A stretch of 29,049 nt of DNA. Source: a virus. Each line of letters opens with the position of its first letter. Position 1 is the stretch's first letter. Of this stretch, positions 24,705 to 29,049 are shown one piece after another. The stretch is from the IMG/VR virus record IMGVR_UViG_3300031656_000023, positions 1-29,049 of that record. One strand, given 5' to 3'. The notes under the pieces were generated by a model. It made no database searches and was not told the origin of the DNA. It saw only the letters and a program-made list of their open reading frames with translations. Both the position numbers and the translations under genes were made by a program.

Positions 24705-26393
24705 ATGCCTAGTATTTCAAAAACAGAAAAACAATATCAAGATAAACTTGGAACTAAACAACTTTGGTTTGGTGTAATACATCAAACAATTGACGCAACC
24801 AGAATGGGAAAAATGCTAGTTCATATACCTGATATTACAGGCAATGACACATCACTCAAAGCATTATTTAATTGTCATTGGACATCACCATTTGCTGGTG
24901 CTACACAGTTAGGTTCCAACGCTGACGAAACATCAGAAGGTGCTACACAAACCAGTTACGGTATGTGGATGAGACCGCCCGATCCGGGCACACAGGTTGT
25001 AGTAGGGTTAATAATGATCAACGCCGTAGTAGAACCAGTTATACTTTCATGTTTATTTCATAATTATAGAAACTTTATGGTTCCGGGTATACCAGCAAGT
25101 GATACCGGAGAAGGACCAAATCCGTCTGCTGAAATAAATATAAACAACGACGTAAAAAGTCATAATGTAAAATACACTAACAAGGGAGCGGATGTTGAAG
25201 TTAAATCCGCAAAAAGACCCAGATCAAAATTAGCAGACAATTTATTTTATCAAGGCCTAGGCGATGATTTCGTAAGAGGTCAAAGTACCAGTGGCGCAAG
25301 AAGAGAAGACAACTCAGAGGTGTTTGGAATATTAACACCGGGCTCACGTAAAGACGGTGACCCTGGAAAACGTAATCCAGGACATCAATTTGTTATGGAT
25401 GACAACGATACAAACAATTTAATTAGATTGCGTACAGGCCAAGGAATGCAACTATTATTAAATGATACACATGACATCATTTACATAGTAAATAAAAAAG
25501 GCACAGGCTATGTTGAAATAGATGGCGACGGTAACATAGATGTATTTGGCAAAAGCAGTATTAACCTTAGAACAATGGGAGACCTAAATCTAAGAGCAGA
25601 TCAAAATGTAAACATCGAAGCAGGCCAGGACGTTAATATAAAGGCGGCCAACAATGCTCCACATCCATATGATAAAAGCAGAGGCTTAGGCGGAGTGGTA
25701 GATGATATTGATTTAGCACACATGGATCCAATGTTTGGCGCAGACTTTTTAAAAGCCAATAACAGAGGAACAGTTAATATTGAAGGACAGAACAATGTTA
25801 ACGTAATTGGTAAAAATTTAAAATTCACAGCATGGCCAAGTTTGATGGGCATTAAAGAAGGAACAGACGGCACTATTGATTTTCTATCAGCGGGACCTTT
25901 ATCCATACAGTCACAAAATATTATAGCAAACGCATTAGGTAGAGCAAACGAAAATTCAGTTATACCTGGCATCATTTATTTACAGTCAACTGGCACATCG
26001 TCTTTAAGAGCCGAGGCACAGGTTGTTATAAACAGCAAATTAAAACTTGATCTAGAAGGATCTTTGGTTGATATTGCTACTAAGGTAACACCACCAACAG
26101 TAATCCCAGTAATTAGACCAGGCGATTATATTAAAACTAACAAGAAAAAAATGACGCTATTTGGATTTGATACGCAACTACTACCAATCCCTGTACCATC
26201 AGCCATAGCACCATCTAAGCAAATACAAGGTAAGACAATTACAGGATTAGGTAAAGGAAACCCAGGAGAGTCCATTCCAGCATGGGAAGGGTTAGGAACA
26301 GGCGGAATAAAAACTATTCTTTCAAGAGTACCTCAACCTGAGCCAAGTAGATCTAAAAAGGATAAACCGTTCAGAGGTCAAGACAATGATTAA
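24705..26393 (+). CDS. 5: Baseplate hub spike protein, gp5-like, without lysozyme domain
   Basis: 562 residues. Residues about 18-125 form the OB-fold of gp5/VgrG spikes (WFGVIHQTIDATRMGKMLVH, MRPPDPGTQVVVGLIM, VVEPVILSCLFHN). A repetitive beta-helix follows (GYVEIDGDGNIDVFG, SINLRTMGDLNLRADQNV, NIEAGQDVNIKA) that makes the membrane-piercing needle. In T4 gp5 a lysozyme domain lies between the two; here none is seen, and a lysozyme-fold protein is coded by the next gene instead. The C-terminus is Pro/Lys-rich. It overlaps the next gene by 8 nt. Confidence 0.85.
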   Translation: MPSISKTEKQYQDKLGTKQLWFGVIHQTIDATRMGKMLVHIPDITGNDTSLKALFNCHWTSPFAGATQLGSNADETSEGATQTSYGMWMRPPDPGTQVVVGLIMINAVVEPVILSCLFHNYRNFMVPGIPASDTGEGPNPSAEININNDVKSHNVKYTNKGADVEVKSAKRPRSKLADNLFYQGLGDDFVRGQSTSGARREDNSEVFGILTPGSRKDGDPGKRNPGHQFVMDDNDTNNLIRLRTGQGMQLLLNDTHDIIYIVNKKGTGYVEIDGDGNIDVFGKSSINLRTMGDLNLRADQNVNIEAGQDVNIKAANNAPHPYDKSRGLGGVVDDIDLAHMDPMFGADFLKANNRGTVNIEGQNNVNVIGKNLKFTAWPSLMGIKEGTDGTIDFLSAGPLSIQSQNIIANALGRANENSVIPGIIYLQSTGTSSLRAEAQVVINSKLKLDLEGSLVDIATKVTPPTVIPVIRPGDYIKTNKKKMTLFGFDTQLLPIPVPSAIAPSKQIQGKTITGLGKGNPGESIPAWEGLGTGGIKTILSRVPQPEPSRSKKDKPFRGQDND

Positions 26394-27228
26394 TGTTGAG
26401 TTAGATTTATTACCAGGACAACTAGATAAGAGGGATAAACGACCAGTTGATTATTGTTCGCCACAAGGACAATTCAGAGGCACGGGGTATAGATTAGTCG
26501 ACGGAGTTACAGAGCCGGTATACGAAAAAGTAATAGGTAATGCTCAAGAATTTATTATACCAATCAATTTTCAATTCCGTAAAACATTTAAGGCAAGTAT
26601 AAAAGAGTTTATTACTTCACAACAACCCACGTTTGTGTATCCTACTAGGGACGGCGAGAATGTGTATGTGGGAATTAATCACAAGTTAACTCCAATTGAA
26701 GTAGCAAACAATATGATGGCTTTTAGAAACGCTGAATTATTGCCGCTTACAGATCCAGGAGTACAACGTGTTATTAAGAACAACTTTAACGCATTACAAA
26801 CTAGCTCGTTGTACAACACTACAGTAGGTGCTACAGCAACGTACACCCCTCTTACAGCAACGGACACTGATACTGGCATAACAGTCGTTAGTTTTAAAAA
26901 CGGTGTGTTAGAAGCAGTTATTAACAGTATTTATAATACAGATCTTAATGTTGCTATCAACGTTATACAGCAACAGGTAAGAGTACCATTAACAGCAAAT
27001 CAACTGATGGCTTTGGTGTCGCTAGTATTTGAAGTAAAGGGCAAACGTGTATATAACAGCAGATTATTAACAGTACTTAATAACTTAGAATACCACAAAG
27101 TACCGTCGTACTTTATGGAATTTGCTGAAACAGAATTACCTAGTGGTAAAACAATGGTTAATGAGGAAACTTATAACCGACGTTATAACGAAGCAGAGCT
27201 ATTCAGTACTATTCTTGAGAACAGATAA
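26386..27228 (+). CDS. Lysozyme-fold (GH24-like) protein lacking catalytic residues
   Basis: 280 residues. Residues 71-104 align with the active-site region of T4-type lysozymes: IKEF then FVYPTRDGENVYVGINHKLT. The C-terminal part has VRVPLTANQLMALVSLVFEV (198-217), YNSRLLTVLNNLEY and YNRRYNEAELF (263-273), the classic GH24 C-terminal lobe. In the best by-eye alignment the catalytic Glu becomes I76 (or a Ser), the Asp becomes Thr or Pro near 86-87, and the Thr becomes Y94, so cleavage of peptidoglycan is unlikely. The N-terminal 65 residues are not lysozyme-like. Directly after the gp5-like spike, a structural or peptidoglycan-binding role in the baseplate is inferred. AGAGG precedes the ATG. 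Confidence 0.65.
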   Translation: MINVELDLLPGQLDKRDKRPVDYCSPQGQFRGTGYRLVDGVTEPVYEKVIGNAQEFIIPINFQFRKTFKASIKEFITSQQPTFVYPTRDGENVYVGINHKLTPIEVANNMMAFRNAELLPLTDPGVQRVIKNNFNALQTSSLYNTTVGATATYTPLTATDTDTGITVVSFKNGVLEAVINSIYNTDLNVAINVIQQQVRVPLTANQLMALVSLVFEVKGKRVYNSRLLTVLNNLEYHKVPSYFMEFAETELPSGKTMVNEETYNRRYNEAELFSTILENR

Positions 27229-27417
27229 TTCTTTCTGTATATCCGCAAACTTAATATAGGCTCTATATTTTGCTTCTTGCTCTTCCGCTACAGTCTGTCT
27301 AAGTATAGCAATTTCACCTCTTAGAGCATTATTCTCATTGTTCTTTTCAACAAGCATAGTGCGTAATTCTTCTTCGAGGGTATCGTTAGTAAACTGAGTT
27401 GTTAGTGGATCTGTCAT
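27199..27417 (-). CDS. Small coiled-coil protein
   Basis: 72 residues, largely one predicted coiled coil (EEELRTMLVEKNNENNALRG, then EIAILRQTVAEEQEAKYRAY). Function not recognised. Its ATG overlaps the stop of the preceding gene (ATGA) and its 3' end overlaps the convergent lysozyme-like gene by 30 nt. Confidence 0.6.
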   Translation of the reverse strand: MTDPLTTQFTNDTLEEELRTMLVEKNNENNALRGEIAILRQTVAEEQEAKYRAYIKFADIQKELSVLKNSTE

Positions 27418-27692
27418 CGTTGTGTCTTAATGGACCCATTAACTAAACTTTTCATCTCTTCCAATTCAGGAATATGATTTACATTTCTAGCAATGTAGTC
27501 TCTGATAAACACTAGTGCGTATCGCTTGGTCTTTACATTGTAAAAACCTAGGCTGTCATATTTACCACGTCTATCTTTTTGGATACACGTGGCAATGACT
27601 GTTTGTTGATGTGCTGAATTAATTTCTGAAGCACGTTGTTGGAGGTCTTTGAAAGTACCTATAATCTTTTTAATAATTTTATCTGTTGTCAT
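27414..27692 (-). CDS. Small protein of unknown function
   Basis: 92 residues, basic, mixed alpha/beta; contains YDSLGFYNVKTKRYALVFIR and a helical N-terminus. No family recognised. AGGA lies before the ATG in a leader of about 27 nt from the late box at 27725-27732. Forms a two-gene unit with the coiled-coil gene. Confidence 0.6.
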   Translation of the reverse strand: MTTDKIIKKIIGTFKDLQQRASEINSAHQQTVIATCIQKDRRGKYDSLGFYNVKTKRYALVFIRDYIARNVNHIPELEEMKSLVNGSIKTQR

Positions 27693-27724
27693 TGTGGTCC
27701 TACAATGTTGTTAAATTGTATTAT

Positions 27725-27732
27725 TATTTATT
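27725..27732 (-). promoter_or_regulatory. Late promoter box AATAAATA for the two small genes
   Basis: Minus strand, between the receptor gene's stop (27736) and ATG 27692. Its tight fit behind the receptor gene shows that gene is set within the phage's own transcription layout. Confidence 0.6.
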
Positions 27733-27735
27733 GTA

Positions 27736-29049
27736 TTACCAGTTATACTTAACTGTTAAGTGGATTTCACGCCCTTCGCTGTTATAACCAGGCACAACTT
27801 CTACTTCTTCATCTGTGATATTCTCAACTTTAAAGTTTAAAGCAACACCGTTAGTAAACGTTTTTGTAGCATAAAAATTAAGTTTCTTAAGATCATCCAT
27901 AAATTGTTGTCCGTCGCCTAGCATGTCATACGGTCCAGGAAGTCTATCAAACTGTCCGGCATACTTTACTCTATAGTTAATATCGTTAAATGTTTGTTGC
28001 CATGTTATGACACCAACATACTCGGGTACTCTAGTTTGATCTGTGTCGTTTATTTTTAACATTAACGATACAGGACCCCATGTGTTAGCAAATCTAACAC
28101 CCTGTGTTTTATAACTACCAGAGTTAAGATATGTTGCGTTAGTCCAAACATCAGTACTACTAGCCGTTTCTACCATCTCTATAACATCGTCGCTTTCGTC
28201 AACAGCATTTGCGATAGGCATTATAGTGTTATACCCGGGGGTATACTCAATTGACTCTTCAAAGTCATATATGAATACACTTAGTACACCATAACCTACT
28301 TCGTAACCTACCCCTTCTTCTGGTAATAAGCCTTCATTGCCGTCAACATAAATGTCGCCAACAGTTTCGTATAAGTTTGGTCGTCTATAACTAGTACCTA
28401 CATTCATAAAGAATGCGTCTTTCTCAATACCAAATCTCATTGCGTTTTGATCGTTGTTGCCTGCTCTAAAACCAAAGTTATACTTTAAAGCAAACTCGGC
28501 ATTGATACTAAGATATGCTCCGTAGTTATCCTGTTCGCTTTCCATGTATTGCTCTTTACTTCCATCGACACCATATGTAACTTGTAATAAGTTAGATAAG
28601 TTTACAGTATCTCCTGCTCTAAAATAGTCTCTACTGCTTTCATTTTGATAAGTGCTTACACCTTCAGTGAAGTAGTCAGCCTTTTCTTCTGTTCTACCAA
28701 TAGTAAAATACTCGTTCCTGACACTTACAGTAAACTTTTTACCGTCCTGTAAGCAATCATTACTTTGACTGAAACCAGCAGTATAACAATTATCATAATC
28801 GTAAGCATAATCTGTCGCACTTACAATAAATTCAAAGTCGCCTGCGTCGGCAATAATTTTTACACTTTGATTCTCGTATGTGTCGCTTTCTGTGTTGTCG
28901 TTTCTTGCTTGTTGTTCAACCGTAAAATCTGTATACTGTAACCATGTAGTTGGTGCGACACTTACATAGTAATGTTTGTTACTGCCTAGTCTTGCTGTGG
29001 CACTTCTTTCTATGGTATCTTCTATTAATACAGTTCCAGCAATACTGCC
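27736..29049 (-). CDS. TonB-dependent outer-membrane receptor, BtuB-like, C-terminal part (5' end beyond right edge)
   Basis: The frame is open for 437 codons from the right edge to a TAA at 27736. It has the alternating-strand, aromatic-rich look of a 22-strand beta barrel. MNVGTSYRRPNLYETVGD followed by GLLPEEGVGYEVGYG is the classic barrel segment of TonB-dependent receptors, SGSYKTQGVRFANTW another, and the end VENITDEEVEVVPGYNSEGR / EIHLTVKYNW matches the last strands of the BtuB (vitamin B12) group, closing on an aromatic residue as outer-membrane proteins do. Signal peptide, TonB box and plug domain would lie outside the window. Such receptors bind and import cobalamin, siderophores or sugars; ligand unknown. 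Confidence 0.82.
   Translation of the reverse strand, partial: GSIAGTVLIEDTIERSATARLGSNKHYYVSVAPTTWLQYTDFTVEQQARNDNTESDTYENQSVKIIADAGDFEFIVSATDYAYDYDNCYTAGFSQSNDCLQDGKKFTVSVRNEYFTIGRTEEKADYFTEGVSTYQNESSRDYFRAGDTVNLSNLLQVTYGVDGSKEQYMESEQDNYGAYLSINAEFALKYNFGFRAGNNDQNAMRFGIEKDAFFMNVGTSYRRPNLYETVGDIYVDGNEGLLPEEGVGYEVGYGVLSVFIYDFEESIEYTPGYNTIMPIANAVDESDDVIEMVETASSTDVWTNATYLNSGSYKTQGVRFANTWGPVSLMLKINDTDQTRVPEYVGVITWQQTFNDINYRVKYAGQFDRLPGPYDMLGDGQQFMDDLKKLNFYATKTFTNGVALNFKVENITDEEVEVVPGYNSEGREIHLTVKYNW

Noticed and set aside
25129-25143. AATAAATA inside the gp5-like gene as a late promoter
   Set aside because: It is within coding sequence with no downstream gene start nearby; chance match in AT-rich DNA is likely.

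Overview
The window is part of the genome of a marine-type T4-like myovirus (Caudoviricetes) that infects a Gram-negative bacterium. The evidence is a capsid block in T4 order (portal gp20, core proteins, protease gp21, scaffold gp22, major capsid gp23), T4-type baseplate proteins (gp26/gp51, gp48/54, gp53, gp5-like hub), the gp46/gp47 recombination nuclease and the late sigma factor gp55. Copies of NATAAATA, the late promoter box read by gp55-type factors, stand before many structural genes. DNA is AT-rich, genes are packed with start/stop overlaps, and no tRNA, integrase or insertion sequence was seen. The host is not named by the sequence; a TonB-dependent outer-membrane receptor gene at the right edge implies a Gram-negative one.

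Layout. 1-3804 (-): C-terminally truncated (by the window) giant tail-fibre-like protein with a collagen-like tail. 3872-3903: rho-independent terminator closing the capsid operon. 3926-10629 (-): gp23, gp22, gp21, an acidic core-like protein, an SGNH-like enzyme, a small basic protein and gp20. 10714-13449 (-): tape-measure-like protein. 13566-14650 (+): gp26-like protein followed in the -1 frame by a gp51-like module, joined by a textbook slippery heptamer. 14651-15577 (-): acyl-CoA-dehydrogenase-like protein. 15578-16161: the only long gap, without a convincing gene; possible structured RNA. 16162-16659 (+): 2OG-Fe(II) oxygenase. 16639-20703 (-): GIY-YIG-like nuclease, gp46, gp47 and gp55 behind a sigma70-type promoter. 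20833-27228 (+): baseplate operon (gp48/54-like, gp53-like, large hub-like protein, gp5-like needle, lysozyme-fold protein lacking the catalytic residues). 27199-27692 (-): two small genes. 27736-29049 (-): C-terminal part of a BtuB-like TonB-dependent receptor.

How it works together. gp55 is probably made early from a host-type promoter together with gp46/gp47, which process DNA ends for recombination-dependent replication; gp55 then directs transcription from NATAAATA boxes placed before the portal, tape measure, gp26, baseplate, fibre and several accessory genes. The most notable points are: the probable programmed -1 frameshift fusing gp26 to gp51; a phage-borne TonB receptor; three genes whose late box lies exactly 5 nt before the ATG (predicted leaderless mRNAs); an acyl-CoA-dehydrogenase-like protein; a catalytically dead lysozyme next to the gp5-like hub; and the unexplained 15.6-16.1 kb gap.
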